From contig DATIWM010000257.1 of the NCBI GenBank assembly GCA_035519355.1, positions 1-11,880 on the forward strand: a DNA stretch of 11,880 nucleotides, read 5' to 3'. Under the pieces are notes generated by a model. The model was not told where the DNA came from and did not search any database. It worked only from the letters and a program-made list of their open reading frames with translations. This document shows positions 1-7,420 of this stretch, in pieces. Source of the DNA: DAOMFB01 sp035519355. Lineage in GTDB: Bacteria; Acidobacteriota; Thermoanaerobaculia; UBA5066. The first letter of the stretch is position 1; every line of letters starts with the position of its first letter. Position numbers and translations under genes: made by a program.

Positions 1-1
1 G

Positions 2-958
2 TCGTACCTGACCGAGTCGCACCTGGCCTCGGGGGATCCGGTCTTCGGAATGGTCCGGCAGTCGAGCCTTCTCCAGCGGACGCGGCTCGACGTCCTGCCG
101 GCCCTTCGGGCCGCCAAGGCGGACGGCCGCCTCACGCTCCACTACGCCGACCTCCAGGACACGAGCAGCCTCGTCGCCCTCGTGCGCAAGGTGAGCCCCG
201 ACGTCATCTACCATCTCGCGGGGCAGAGTCACGTCGGCATCTCCTTCGACATGCCGGAGTACACGGCCGAGGCGACGGGGCTCGGAACGCTGCGCCTTCT
301 CGAGGCCGTGCGGCAGGTGGCTCCCGAGTGCCGCTTCTTCTTCGCCGCGACGAGCGAGATCTTCGGCGAGCCCCTCGAGACGCCTCAGACCGAAAAGACG
401 CCGATGGCGCCCATCAATCCGTACGCCGCGGCGAAGGTCTATGCGCTCAACCTCGTCCGGATCTACCGGGGCGCCTACGGCCTCCATGCGTCGGCGGGGA
501 TCCTCTTCAACCACGAGAGCCCGAGGCGGGGCGAGAACTACGTGACGCGAAAGGTCGCGCGCGCCGCCGCACGGATTGCCCGCGGCCTCGAGACGGAGCT
601 CCGCCTCGGCACGCTCGAGCCGAGGCGCGACTGGAGCTACGCCGTCGACACGGTGGCCGGCATCCGGCGGATCGTCGCGGCCGACCGCGGTGACGACTAC
701 GTCCTCGCCTCGGGCGTCACCCACTCGGTCCGCGACTTCTGCGAGGTGGCCTTCGCCCACGCCGGGCTCGACTACCGTCAGCACGTCGTCCTCGATCCCC
801 ACTTCAAGCGCCCTCTCGACATCAGCGAGACCCGGGGCGACGCGTCGAAGGCGCGGCGCGAGCTGGGGTGGGCGCCGAAGACGACCTTCGTGGAGCTGGT
901 GAAGATCATGGTCGACGCCGAGCTCGCGGCGATCGACGGCCGGGGGGAGAGCGGCTGA
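2..958 (+). CDS. gmd: GDP-mannose 4,6-dehydratase, 5'-truncated by the window edge
   Basis: Short-chain dehydrogenase/reductase-type enzyme converting GDP-D-mannose to GDP-4-keto-6-deoxy-D-mannose, the cytoplasmic precursor of GDP-fucose, GDP-rhamnose and related sugars. The frame is open from base 2, so the gene begins upstream. The first visible residues (SYLTESHLASG) follow the glycine-rich NADP loop, which lies outside the window. Counting from the in-frame ATG at 50, the catalytic set is visible: T101-S102-E103 in ATSEIFGEP, then Y125 and K129 in PYAAAK. The family signature NHESPRRGENYVTRKV follows, then RRDW and a C-terminal FKRPLDISETRGDASKA segment. About 318 residues are visible, close to the length of short bacterial GMDs. 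The ATG at 50 is internal, not the true start. The stop TGA overlaps the probable start of the next gene, so this is an operon with two glycosyltransferases. A related NDP-sugar epimerase/dehydratase is less likely given the NHESPRRGE block. No GDP-fucose synthase or reductase partner gene is inside the window. Confidence 0.9.
   Translation, partial: SYLTESHLASGDPVFGMVRQSSLLQRTRLDVLPALRAAKADGRLTLHYADLQDTSSLVALVRKVSPDVIYHLAGQSHVGISFDMPEYTAEATGLGTLRLLEAVRQVAPECRFFFAATSEIFGEPLETPQTEKTPMAPINPYAAAKVYALNLVRIYRGAYGLHASAGILFNHESPRRGENYVTRKVARAAARIARGLETELRLGTLEPRRDWSYAVDTVAGIRRIVAADRGDDYVLASGVTHSVRDFCEVAFAHAGLDYRQHVVLDPHFKRPLDISETRGDASKARRELGWAPKTTFVELVKIMVDAELAAIDGRGESG
942..950 (+). promoter_or_regulatory. 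Ribosome binding site for the CTG start at 955
   Basis: GGGGGGAGA ends 4 bases before CTG at 955, and its GGAG core is 5 bases away. This is good Shine-Dalgarno spacing for a start that overlaps the gmd stop codon. It is the main sequence evidence for a start at 955 over GTG 868, which has no comparable purine tract before it. The site lies inside the last codons of gmd, so translational coupling is likely. Confidence 0.5.
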
Positions 959-1830
959 CGGCGACGCCGGCGGTCATCGTCCCGGCCTGGCGCCGCCCGG
1001 AGGCGTCGCGGCGCGCGCTGGCGTCGCTCGTTTCGGCCGGAGCGGAGCGGATCCTCTTCGTGGACGACGAAGGGAGCGCGTCGGGCGAGGAACTGGCCCG
1101 CGAGTTTCCCGGCCTCGAGGTGATCCGGACCCCGGCCCCGGCGTGGTGGACGGGCTGTATCGTCCTCGGCGTGCAGAGGGCGCTCGAGCGGGGGGAGCGG
1201 TCCGTCCTCTTCTTCAACCAGGACGTGACGTGCGCCCCCGACTATTTCGACCGGCTGGCCGAGGCGGCTTCCCGGTTTCCCGGCTCCCTGATCGGCAGCG
1301 CCGTCCTCTATGCGCAGGAACCCGGCCGGGTCTGGACGGCGGGGGGGGCGATCGAGTGGTGGGGGCGCGGAATCCGCGGGCTCCATCACGGCGAAGATGT
1401 CTCCCGTCTGCCGCCCGAGCCCTACGACGCGGACTGGCTCTTCGGGATGGGAACGTTTGTTTCGTGCGAGACGTTCCGGACGATCGGCCTTCCGGACGGA
1501 AAACGCTTCCCCCAGGCGTGGGGCGACGTCGACTTCACGCTCCGTGCGCGGGAGGCGGGATACCGGCTCGTCGTCGCCCCCGCCGCCCGGCTCTTCCACG
1601 AAGTGGGCGATGTCGATCCCCGGGTGGCCGGCGCGCCGCGCGCGCGCACGTACCTCGGATGGCTGAGCGACCCGAGGCACAACCTGTCGCTGTCGGCGCA
1701 CGCGGCCCTCTGGCGGCGCCACGGCCCGCGATTCCTCTGGCCGGTCTCGCTCGCGCTCCGCGTTCTCGTCCTGCTCGCGAACTGGGTCCGGCTCCGCACC
1801 CTCTTCCCGGGACGATCGCCCGATGAGTGA
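955..1830 (+). CDS. Family 2 glycosyltransferase, rhamnosyltransferase-like, probable CTG start
   Basis: GT-A fold glycosyltransferase, expected to transfer a sugar from a nucleotide donor to a growing surface glycan at the inner membrane face. With the start at 955 it has 291 residues. VIVPAWRRPEA near residues 7-17 is the first strand of the fold and VDD (36-38) follows. WWTG is at 64-67 and the metal/donor motif reads FFNQDV (87-91), replacing the usual NNDV. WGDVDFTLRAREAGYRL (189-205) and a His at 215 complete the GT2 core. Residues 259-285 are hydrophobic and basic and may associate with the membrane. Start choice: no ATG, GTG or TTG lies near the conserved N-terminus. CTG at 955 overlaps the upstream TGA (CTGA) and sits 5 bases after GGAG within GGGGGGAGA (942-950). 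The alternative GTG at 868 adds 29 residues, RG-rich and read from inside gmd. Acceptor and sugar specificity cannot be read from the sequence. The 3' end overlaps the next gene by 8 bases. Confidence 0.85.
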   Translation: MTATPAVIVPAWRRPEASRRALASLVSAGAERILFVDDEGSASGEELAREFPGLEVIRTPAPAWWTGCIVLGVQRALERGERSVLFFNQDVTCAPDYFDRLAEAASRFPGSLIGSAVLYAQEPGRVWTAGGAIEWWGRGIRGLHHGEDVSRLPPEPYDADWLFGMGTFVSCETFRTIGLPDGKRFPQAWGDVDFTLRAREAGYRLVVAPAARLFHEVGDVDPRVAGAPRARTYLGWLSDPRHNLSLSAHAALWRRHGPRFLWPVSLALRVLVLLANWVRLRTLFPGRSPDE

Positions 1831-2716
1831 GACCCGTCTGCCGACGATCTCCCTCGTCACGCCGTCGCTGAACCAGGGAAGGTTTCTTCGCGCCACGATC
1901 GAGAGCGTCCTCGGGCAGGAGCTCCCGGACCTCGATTACTTCGTCCAGGACGGGGGCTCGGCCGACGGGGCCCTCGACATCCTCCGGTCGTACGGCGGGC
2001 GGGTCGCCTTCGTCTCCGAGAAGGACCGCGGCCAGGCCGACGCCATCAACCGCGGGCTCCGGCGCGCGCGCGGCGAGATTCTGGGATACCTGAACAGCGA
2101 CGACGTCCTCCGGCCCGGCGCCCTGCGCGCCGTGGCCGAGACGTTCGCCTCCCGGCCGGAGATCCTCTTCGTCTGGGGTCGGGCGGCGTACGTCGACGAC
2201 GAGGGACGGTCCGTTCACCCCTTTCTGGTCGATCCGGACGCCCTTCGTCGCCTCGTCGAGTCCTGTTTCATCGCGCAGCCGGCGGCCTTCTTCCGGCGGC
2301 GGGTCTGGGAGGAGGTGGGGGAGTTCGACGAAACGCTCCATCACACGATGGACTACGACTACTGGCTTCGGATCGCCTCGCGCTTCGGCCCCTCGTGCGG
2401 CCTCTTTCTCGACCGGGAACTGGCCGGAGCGCGTCTGCACAAGAGCGCGAAGTCCGTGGCGGGCTGGGACCGGGCCCTCGACGAGATCTTCGACCTCGTC
2501 AAGAGACGGGCCGGCTACGTCTCGCTCTGGTGGTGCGTCGCGAAGTGGGACTACCGGCTGGACGGAAGGAGCCAGGCGACCGAGCCGCACCCGATCCCGT
2601 GGCGCGCCGGCCCGCCGGCCTGTCTCGAGTTCCTCCGGCAGAACCCGCCGGGCCTCTGGCCCCGGGGGCTCCGGGACGGATGGCGGGGGCTGCGGAAGCG
2701 TCTCGGCGTGCGCTGA
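1823..2716 (+). CDS. Family 2 glycosyltransferase
   Basis: Second GT-A type glycosyltransferase of the operon, 297 residues, cytoplasmic or membrane-associated. The N-terminus ISLVTPSLNQGRFL (9-22), followed by TIESVLGQ, is the classic family 2 opening. VQDGGSADG (41-49) corresponds to the usual D-GSTDGT block, and EKDRGQADAINRGL (67-79) leads to the DxD-type metal site NSDD at 91-94. QPAAFFRR (152-159), FDETLHHTMDYDYWLRI (168-184) and His206 form the acceptor side; MDYDYWLR is typical of this subgroup. The C-terminal 60 residues contain aromatic and basic stretches but no clear membrane helix. The ATG at 1823 overlaps the previous stop as ATGAGTGA. No strong ribosome binding site is visible, so translation is probably coupled to the upstream gene. 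It is the last gene of the operon, and a convergent gene ends 16 bases downstream. The sugar transferred cannot be determined. Confidence 0.88.
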   Translation: MSETRLPTISLVTPSLNQGRFLRATIESVLGQELPDLDYFVQDGGSADGALDILRSYGGRVAFVSEKDRGQADAINRGLRRARGEILGYLNSDDVLRPGALRAVAETFASRPEILFVWGRAAYVDDEGRSVHPFLVDPDALRRLVESCFIAQPAAFFRRRVWEEVGEFDETLHHTMDYDYWLRIASRFGPSCGLFLDRELAGARLHKSAKSVAGWDRALDEIFDLVKRRAGYVSLWWCVAKWDYRLDGRSQATEPHPIPWRAGPPACLEFLRQNPPGLWPRGLRDGWRGLRKRLGVR

Positions 2717-2731
2717 TCCCGAACCGCCCGG

Positions 2732-3223
2732 CTACTTCGAGCGGATCTCCGCCGGCGCTCCCGCCGGCTTGTGGACCATCGTCCCGCCGAGATGCCCCGT
2801 GAAGCCGATGAGCGAGGCGGCCAGGAGCGCGGCGAGCGCCGCCGGGAGAATCGGCCTTTTCGGGTTCCGGCCGATCCACGCGAGGACGGACGCCACGAGG
2901 ACGGCGGCGGCCGTGGCCCCGGCGCTGAGGGCGTGTTTGTAGAGAACCCCGTCCTCGGCGTCCGGCTTGGGGAGGAGATTTCCGGCCACCATGTCATCCA
3001 GGCCGACGGCCCACGCCCGGCCGCTCCAGATCAGGACCGGAATGCCGAGAAGGGCGACGCCCAGAAGGAGGAGCCCGGCGATCCGCCACGGGACGCTCGC
3101 CTCGGCCCGCCCCCTCGCCGTCAGCCACGCCGCGACGACGAGAGCGGCGGCGGCGAAGTGGGCGGCGGCGATCGGGAAATGCGTGGCGGCGGGATGAACG
3201 GGCAACCCGAACAGCAGCGGCAT
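2732..3223 (-). CDS. DUF2231-type small integral membrane protein
   Basis: A 163-residue inner membrane protein with four predicted helices at about residues 15-35, 47-66, 97-117 and 124-142. The N-terminal GLPVHPAATHFPIA with His10 and His15 matches the HPxxxHFPI opening of DUF2231 proteins. The C-terminal TGHLGGTMVHKP with His144 and His151 matches the family's conserved tail motif. Another His (97) opens helix 3. Family function is not established. Paired membrane histidines make metal or heme binding conceivable, which is inference only. The ATG at 3223 is preceded by AGGGGGG (minus strand 3233-3227), a usable ribosome binding site, and the longer upstream reading frame is antisense to uvrA. 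The gene is divergent from uvrA and convergent with the glycosyltransferase operon, so it is probably its own transcript. The product is compact but complete for this family. Confidence 0.75.
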   Translation of the reverse strand: MPLLFGLPVHPAATHFPIAAAHFAAAALVVAAWLTARGRAEASVPWRIAGLLLLGVALLGIPVLIWSGRAWAVGLDDMVAGNLLPKPDAEDGVLYKHALSAGATAAAVLVASVLAWIGRNPKRPILPAALAALLAASLIGFTGHLGGTMVHKPAGAPAEIRSK

Positions 3224-3248
3224 GGTCCCCCCTGGTCCATACTCGGCG

Positions 3249-3273
3249 CCCCGCGGCATGATCCGCCGCGGGG
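3249..3273. promoter_or_regulatory. GC-rich inverted repeat in the DUF2231/uvrA divergent gap
   Basis: CCCCGCGG (3249-3256) and CCGCGGGG (3266-3273) form a perfect 8-base inverted repeat with a 9-base spacer. It sits in the 66-base gap between the divergent starts at 3223 and 3290. It could be an operator acting on both genes or a hairpin in the uvrA leader. I see no convincing -35/-10 pair for either gene and no LexA-like box upstream of uvrA. In DNA this GC-rich an 8-base repeat could be chance. Confidence 0.3.
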
Positions 3274-3289
3274 ACACGGCACGGAACCG

Positions 3290-6139
3290 ATGGACAGTAT
3301 TGTCATTCGCGGGGCCCGCGAGCACAACCTCAAGAACGTCTCGCTCTCCATTCCCCGGAACGCGCTCGTCGTCCTGACGGGCGTCTCCGGATCCGGGAAA
3401 TCGTCGCTCGCCTTCGACACGCTCTTCGCCGAGGGGCAGCGGCGCTACGTGGAGTCCCTCTCGGCGTACGCCCGGCAGTTCCTCGAGCAGATGGAGAAGC
3501 CCGACGTCGACTCGATCGAAGGGCTCTCCCCGGCCATCTCGATCGAGCAGAAGACGACCTCGAAGAACCCCCGCTCGACGGTCGGTACGGTCACGGAAAT
3601 CTACGACTATCTTCGTCTCCTCTACGCCTCCATCGGAAAACCTCACTGCCCGTCGTGCGGCCGGGAGATTTCGGCGCAGACGATCCAGCAGATGACGGAC
3701 CGCGTCCTCGCGATGCCCGAGGGGACGCGGTTCCTCGTCCTGGCCCCGTCCGTCCGCGGGAAGAAGGGCGAGTACCGGCGCCAGATGGCGGAGATGGTGA
3801 AGCAGGGCTTCCTCCGCGCCCGCGTGGACGGGGTCCTGGTCGACCTCGAGTCGCCGCCCGATCTCGACAAGCAGAAGAAGCACACGATCGAGATCGTCGT
3901 CGACCGGCTGGCCGTGCGACGCGACGACGACACGCGCCGGCGTCTCGCCGATTCGCTCGAGACGGCGACGAAGGTGGCGGGCGGTCTCGTGACGATCGCC
4001 GTCGCGACGTCGGGAGACGGCTCGACCCGGGACGAGACGCTCTCGACGTCGTACGCCTGTCCCGATTGCGGGACCTCGCTGACCGAGATCACGCCCCGCC
4101 TCTTCTCCTTCAACTCGCCCTTCGGTGCCTGCCCGGCCTGCAGCGGCCTCGGGGCGGTGAAGAAGGCCGACCCGGAGCGGATCGTCCCCGACCCGGAGCT
4201 CTCGATCGAGGACGGGGCGATCGCGCTCTTCAAGCCGGGCTCCTCGGCCTGGCGGCTCCGCCAGATCGAGCAGCTCGCCAAGGCGGCGAAATTCCCGCTC
4301 GACGTGCCGTGGAAGCGTCTGCCGAAGGACGTGCGCGACTTGATCCTCTACGGCTCGGGAGACCGGGAGATCAAGTGGCGCTGGAAGTCGGAGAAGGGCC
4401 AGTACCAGTGGTCCTCGTCCTACAAGGGGCTCGTCCTGCTCATCGAGGAGAAATACCGCGAGATGGAGAGCGACGACCTCCGCCTCGAGCTGGAGGCGTT
4501 CCTCTCGTCCACGCCCTGTCCCGAGTGCCGGGGGCGGCGGCTCAAGAAGGAAGCGCTCTCGGTCCTCGTGGCGGGGCGGTCGATCGACGAGCTCGCGAAC
4601 CGGACGCTCGAGGAGGCGAAGCTCTTCTTCGGGGGGCTGACCCCGACGAAGCGCGAGAGCGAGATCGCCGGGAAGATCCTGAAGGAGATCGCCGACCGCC
4701 TCGGCTTCCTGAACGACGTCGGGATCGGGTACCTGTCGCTCTCGCGGGCCTCGGCCACCCTCTCGGGGGGCGAGGCGCAGCGGATCCGGCTCGCCACGCA
4801 GATCGGCTCGAAGCTGATGGGCGTCCTCTACGTCCTCGACGAGCCCTCCATCGGCCTCCACCCGAAGGACAACCGGAAACTGATCGACACGCTGCTGGCC
4901 ATGCGCGACCTGGGGAACACGGTCGTCGTCGTGGAGCACGACGAGGAGACGATCCGGTCGGCCGACCGCGTGGTGGATCTCGGACCGGGCGCCGGGATCC
5001 ACGGCGGCGAGATCGTGGGCGAGGGGACGGCGGACGAGCTGGCGGCGTTTCCCCGGTCCCTGACGGGAAAGTACCTCGCGCGGACGCTCTCGATCGACGT
5101 GCCCGCGTCGCGCCGGGCGGGGAGCGGGAAGGCTCTCGCCGTCGTCGGCGCGCGCGAGAACAACCTGAAGGACATCACCGTGAAGTTCCCGCTCGGGGCC
5201 TTCACGGCGGTCACGGGCGTCTCGGGGTCGGGGAAGTCGACGCTCGTGAACGACATCCTCTACCGGGCCGCCGCGCGCGCCTTCCACGACTCGACGGAGA
5301 AGCCCGGGGCGCACACGCGGATCGACGGCCTCGCCCATCTCGACAAGGTGATCGACATCGACCAGTCGCCCATCGGGCGGACGCCCCGGTCGAACCCGGC
5401 GACGTACACGAACCTCATGAGCCCGATCCGCGACCTGATGGCGCAGGTCCCCGAGGCGCGGATGCGCGGCTACGGACCGGGTCGGTTCTCGTTCAACGTC
5501 AAGGGGGGGCGGTGCGAGAGCTGCGGCGGCGGCGGGCAGACGGCCATCGAGATGCACTTCCTCCCCGACATCTACGTCACGTGCGACGTCTGCGGCGGCA
5601 AGCGCTACAACCGCGAGACCCTCGAGGTCCGCTACAAGGGACTGAACATCGCGGACATCCTCGCGCTGACGGCGGAGCAGGCGGCCGAGGTCTTCGCGAA
5701 CGTCCCGGTGATCCGGAACGTCGTCGAGACCCTGAACGAGGTCGGGCTCGGCTACATCCACCTGGGTCAGCCGGCCACGACCCTCTCCGGCGGCGAGGCG
5801 CAGCGCGTGAAGCTGGCGCGCGAGCTGGCCCGGCGGGCCACGGGGCGGACGCTCTACCTCCTGGACGAGCCGACGACGGGCCTCCACTTCGACGACGTGA
5901 AGAAGCTTCTCGGGGTGCTGCACGCCCTCGTCGAGCGGGGCAACACGGTGATCGTCATCGAGCACAACCTCGACGTCGTGAAGACGGCCGACTGGGTCGT
6001 GGATCTCGGTCCCGAGGGAGGGGCGCGGGGCGGCGAGGTGATCGCCGAGGGGACGCCGGAGGCCGTGGCGGCGTCGACGGGCTCGGCGACCGGGCGTTTC
6101 CTTCGCGACGTGCTCGGCGGGCGGCGTCTCCGGGGCTGA
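3290..6139 (+). CDS. uvrA: Excinuclease ABC subunit A
   Basis: UvrA is the damage-sensing ATPase of nucleotide excision repair. A UvrA dimer with UvrB scans DNA, loads UvrB at bulky lesions and leaves before UvrC cuts. This copy is 949 residues, normal for UvrA1. Two ABC modules are complete. Module 1 has Walker A GVSGSGKS (31-38), signature LSGGEAQR (491-498) and Walker B VLYVLDEPS (512-520). Module 2 has Walker A GVSGSGKS (643-650), signature LSGGEAQR (832-839) and Walker B LYLLDEPT (855-862). Zinc cysteines are C257/C260 with C281/C284, C742/C745 with C765/C768, and a further pair C120/C123 with C410/C413. QSPIGRTPRSNPATYT (692-707) is diagnostic. The ATG at 3290 gives the canonical MDSIVIRGAREHNLKNV opening; upstream in-frame codons are antisense to the DUF2231 gene. 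The ribosome binding site is weak (GGAA at 3283-3286). No SOS box was recognised. The gene stands alone, with uvrB and uvrC outside the window. Confidence 0.97.
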   Translation: MDSIVIRGAREHNLKNVSLSIPRNALVVLTGVSGSGKSSLAFDTLFAEGQRRYVESLSAYARQFLEQMEKPDVDSIEGLSPAISIEQKTTSKNPRSTVGTVTEIYDYLRLLYASIGKPHCPSCGREISAQTIQQMTDRVLAMPEGTRFLVLAPSVRGKKGEYRRQMAEMVKQGFLRARVDGVLVDLESPPDLDKQKKHTIEIVVDRLAVRRDDDTRRRLADSLETATKVAGGLVTIAVATSGDGSTRDETLSTSYACPDCGTSLTEITPRLFSFNSPFGACPACSGLGAVKKADPERIVPDPELSIEDGAIALFKPGSSAWRLRQIEQLAKAAKFPLDVPWKRLPKDVRDLILYGSGDREIKWRWKSEKGQYQWSSSYKGLVLLIEEKYREMESDDLRLELEAFLSSTPCPECRGRRLKKEALSVLVAGRSIDELANRTLEEAKLFFGGLTPTKRESEIAGKILKEIADRLGFLNDVGIGYLSLSRASATLSGGEAQRIRLATQIGSKLMGVLYVLDEPSIGLHPKDNRKLIDTLLAMRDLGNTVVVVEHDEETIRSADRVVDLGPGAGIHGGEIVGEGTADELAAFPRSLTGKYLARTLSIDVPASRRAGSGKALAVVGARENNLKDITVKFPLGAFTAVTGVSGSGKSTLVNDILYRAAARAFHDSTEKPGAHTRIDGLAHLDKVIDIDQSPIGRTPRSNPATYTNLMSPIRDLMAQVPEARMRGYGPGRFSFNVKGGRCESCGGGGQTAIEMHFLPDIYVTCDVCGGKRYNRETLEVRYKGLNIADILALTAEQAAEVFANVPVIRNVVETLNEVGLGYIHLGQPATTLSGGEAQRVKLARELARRATGRTLYLLDEPTTGLHFDDVKKLLGVLHALVERGNTVIVIEHNLDVVKTADWVVDLGPEGGARGGEVIAEGTPEAVAASTGSATGRFLRDVLGGRRLRG

Positions 6140-6162
6140 TACCGGCGGGAGCCCGGCTCGAC

Positions 6163-6177
6163 TAGAATTCAGAATTC
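6163..6177 (+). promoter_or_regulatory. Candidate -10 / leaderless promoter with tandem AGAATTC
   Basis: The 41-base gap after uvrA contains TAGAAT (6163-6168), an acceptable -10 hexamer, inside a perfect tandem copy of AGAATTC (6164-6170 and 6171-6177). It is a striking AT-rich island in very GC-rich surroundings. The next start codon, GTG at 6181, has no Shine-Dalgarno sequence. The geometry therefore suggests a transcript starting at or within a few bases of the GTG. No good -35 hexamer is visible 16-18 bases upstream. Function is inferred from position only. Confidence 0.35.
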
Positions 6178-6180
6178 GCT

Positions 6181-7392
6181 GTGCTGACGGGCTTTAACAC
6201 CGACATCAAGCACGCCGAGCGCGTTTACCACGTGCAGACGGAGGATCGGGGTCCGTCCAACGCCGTCGTGGAGTCGCTGGTCTACGTCGGCGGAGAGATC
6301 CTGCTCTCGAAGAAGAGCCCCTACGCCGAGCACGTCCACGCCGGGAAGATCGACGAGAAGGCCGTCCGCGAGCTGATGGACGTCCAGCACCGGCGGATCC
6401 TGGAAGCCATCCGAAGAGGGCGGTTCGACGCGAAGAAGCCGGGGGAAATGTCGCTCGAGCTCTCCGACGACACCTTCCCGGCGCCACCGGGCGTGTCGCC
6501 CGCCGCCGTCGCCGCCGTCGCCGCGATTCTCTCGGCGCCCGCCGAGCCGCTGCCGGGCGACTCGCGGCCCCGACCGGCGGCGCCCAAGGAGAGGTCCGGT
6601 GTCCGCCCCGCCGCCGGGAGACCGGCGTCGGGCGTGACCGCGAGGCCGGCGGCGTCGCCGAAGTCCGCGCCGCCGTCCGCGGCGCCCGCCGAGCAACGAA
6701 TCCCGGCGACGAGGGTGGACTCGGGCGACAACGTCCTCGAAACGGTCGTGTCGCCCGGCCCCGCGCCCGTACCGCCGGCGGCGGCGCCGCCGGCCGCCTC
6801 GGCTCCAAGGCCGACGTCCGCTCGGGGGTCCCGTCCCGCCATCGGGATGCCTCCCGCCGCGGCTCCGCCCGCCCCCGCGCCGCCGCCGACGCCGGCTCCG
6901 TTCCCCTCGGCGGTGGCGCCCGCCGCCCGGCCGGCGGCGCCGTCGACGGCGCCGGTTCCGGCGTCCTCCACGGCCCCGACGCCGGCCGCCCCCGAGCCGC
7001 CGCGCAAGATGCCCGCCTCCGCCTCGGGACCGAAGACACTCGATCAGGTGATCGTCGATTACCTCGCCTCCGAAGCCGCGTCCGAGCGCCTCGAGCTCTC
7101 GATCATGGCCGGCGGTGACTTCGTCTCCGGCGCCACCGTGCCGCTGACCGTCATCGCCTCCACGTCGATCACCCGAAAGGCCGTGACGGGAGCCCAGGTC
7201 ACGATCCGCGTCGTGTCGACGGGAGGCCCGCCGCAGATCCTCTTTCGCGGCGTGACGGGAAACGACGGGATGGTGAAGACCTCCTGCGCGCTGCCCGACG
7301 TCGGGACCGGAAATGCCGCGCTCATCATCGTCGGCTTCTCGCCGATCGGAAGCAGCGAGACGAAGTACCTGATCCGGAAGAAGGGGAGTTGA
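6181..7392 (+). CDS. Conserved protein of unknown function with N-terminal domain, Pro/Ala linker and C-terminal beta-rich domain
   Basis: 403 residues, function not known. Three parts are visible. Residues 1-85 form a compact domain opening LTGFNTDIK, with VYHVQTEDRG (15-24), VESLVYVGGEIL (30-41) and HRRILEAIRRGRFD (70-83). I recall this block, unnamed, from predicted proteins of Acidobacteria and other deep lineages, often at the N-terminus. Residues 100-283 are a low-complexity linker dominated by Pro, Ala and Ser. Residues 284-403 start KTLDQVIVDYLA and continue as alternating hydrophobic strands (LELSIMAGG, VPLTVIAST, AQVTIRVVS, AALIIVGFS), which suggests an Ig-like or carboxypeptidase-regulatory-like sandwich. 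There is no signal peptide or membrane helix, so it is probably cytoplasmic or a scaffold. The GTG at 6181 is chosen because the conserved block begins right there and no earlier in-frame start exists. There is no ribosome binding site. It could share the uvrA transcript or use the AT-rich site just upstream. Confidence 0.7.
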   Translation: MLTGFNTDIKHAERVYHVQTEDRGPSNAVVESLVYVGGEILLSKKSPYAEHVHAGKIDEKAVRELMDVQHRRILEAIRRGRFDAKKPGEMSLELSDDTFPAPPGVSPAAVAAVAAILSAPAEPLPGDSRPRPAAPKERSGVRPAAGRPASGVTARPAASPKSAPPSAAPAEQRIPATRVDSGDNVLETVVSPGPAPVPPAAAPPAASAPRPTSARGSRPAIGMPPAAAPPAPAPPPTPAPFPSAVAPAARPAAPSTAPVPASSTAPTPAAPEPPRKMPASASGPKTLDQVIVDYLASEAASERLELSIMAGGDFVSGATVPLTVIASTSITRKAVTGAQVTIRVVSTGGPPQILFRGVTGNDGMVKTSCALPDVGTGNAALIIVGFSPIGSSETKYLIRKKGS

Positions 7393-7403
7393 CCGAATTC
7401 GTG

Positions 7404-7409
7404 TATATT
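7404..7409 (+). promoter_or_regulatory. Candidate -10 element for tRNA-Lys
   Basis: TATATT lies in the short AT-rich patch between the 6181-7392 gene and the tRNA, 37 bases before the mature tRNA 5' end. TTGACC (7389-7394) resembles a -35 hexamer but is only 9 bases away, too close. At 17 bases the sequence is AAGGGG, a poor -35. The tRNA might instead be transcribed from upstream. The call rests on the -10 match and on position. Confidence 0.35.
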
Positions 7410-7420
7410 TCGCCCCCGCT

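Noticed and set aside
868..954. GTG at 868 as start of the first glycosyltransferase
   Set aside because: It adds 29 RG-rich residues that are an out-of-frame reading of gmd and lacks a ribosome binding site. CTG 955 fits better, though it is unproven.
3291..3306. ACAGTATTGT at the uvrA start as an SOS-type box
   Set aside because: It is only an imperfect palindrome, lies inside the coding sequence and does not match a known LexA consensus with proper spacing.
2732..5965. Very long minus-strand open frame (over 1000 codons) antisense to uvrA, continuing into the DUF2231 gene
   Set aside because: Only its last 163 codons resemble a protein. The rest is Arg/Pro/Asp-rich shadow of uvrA, as expected in GC-rich coding DNA, and uvrA on the plus strand is unambiguous.
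6502..6519. Tandem GCCGCCGTC copies in the 403-residue protein
   Set aside because: Two copies of an Ala/Val codon pattern in a low-complexity linker; not a repeat element.
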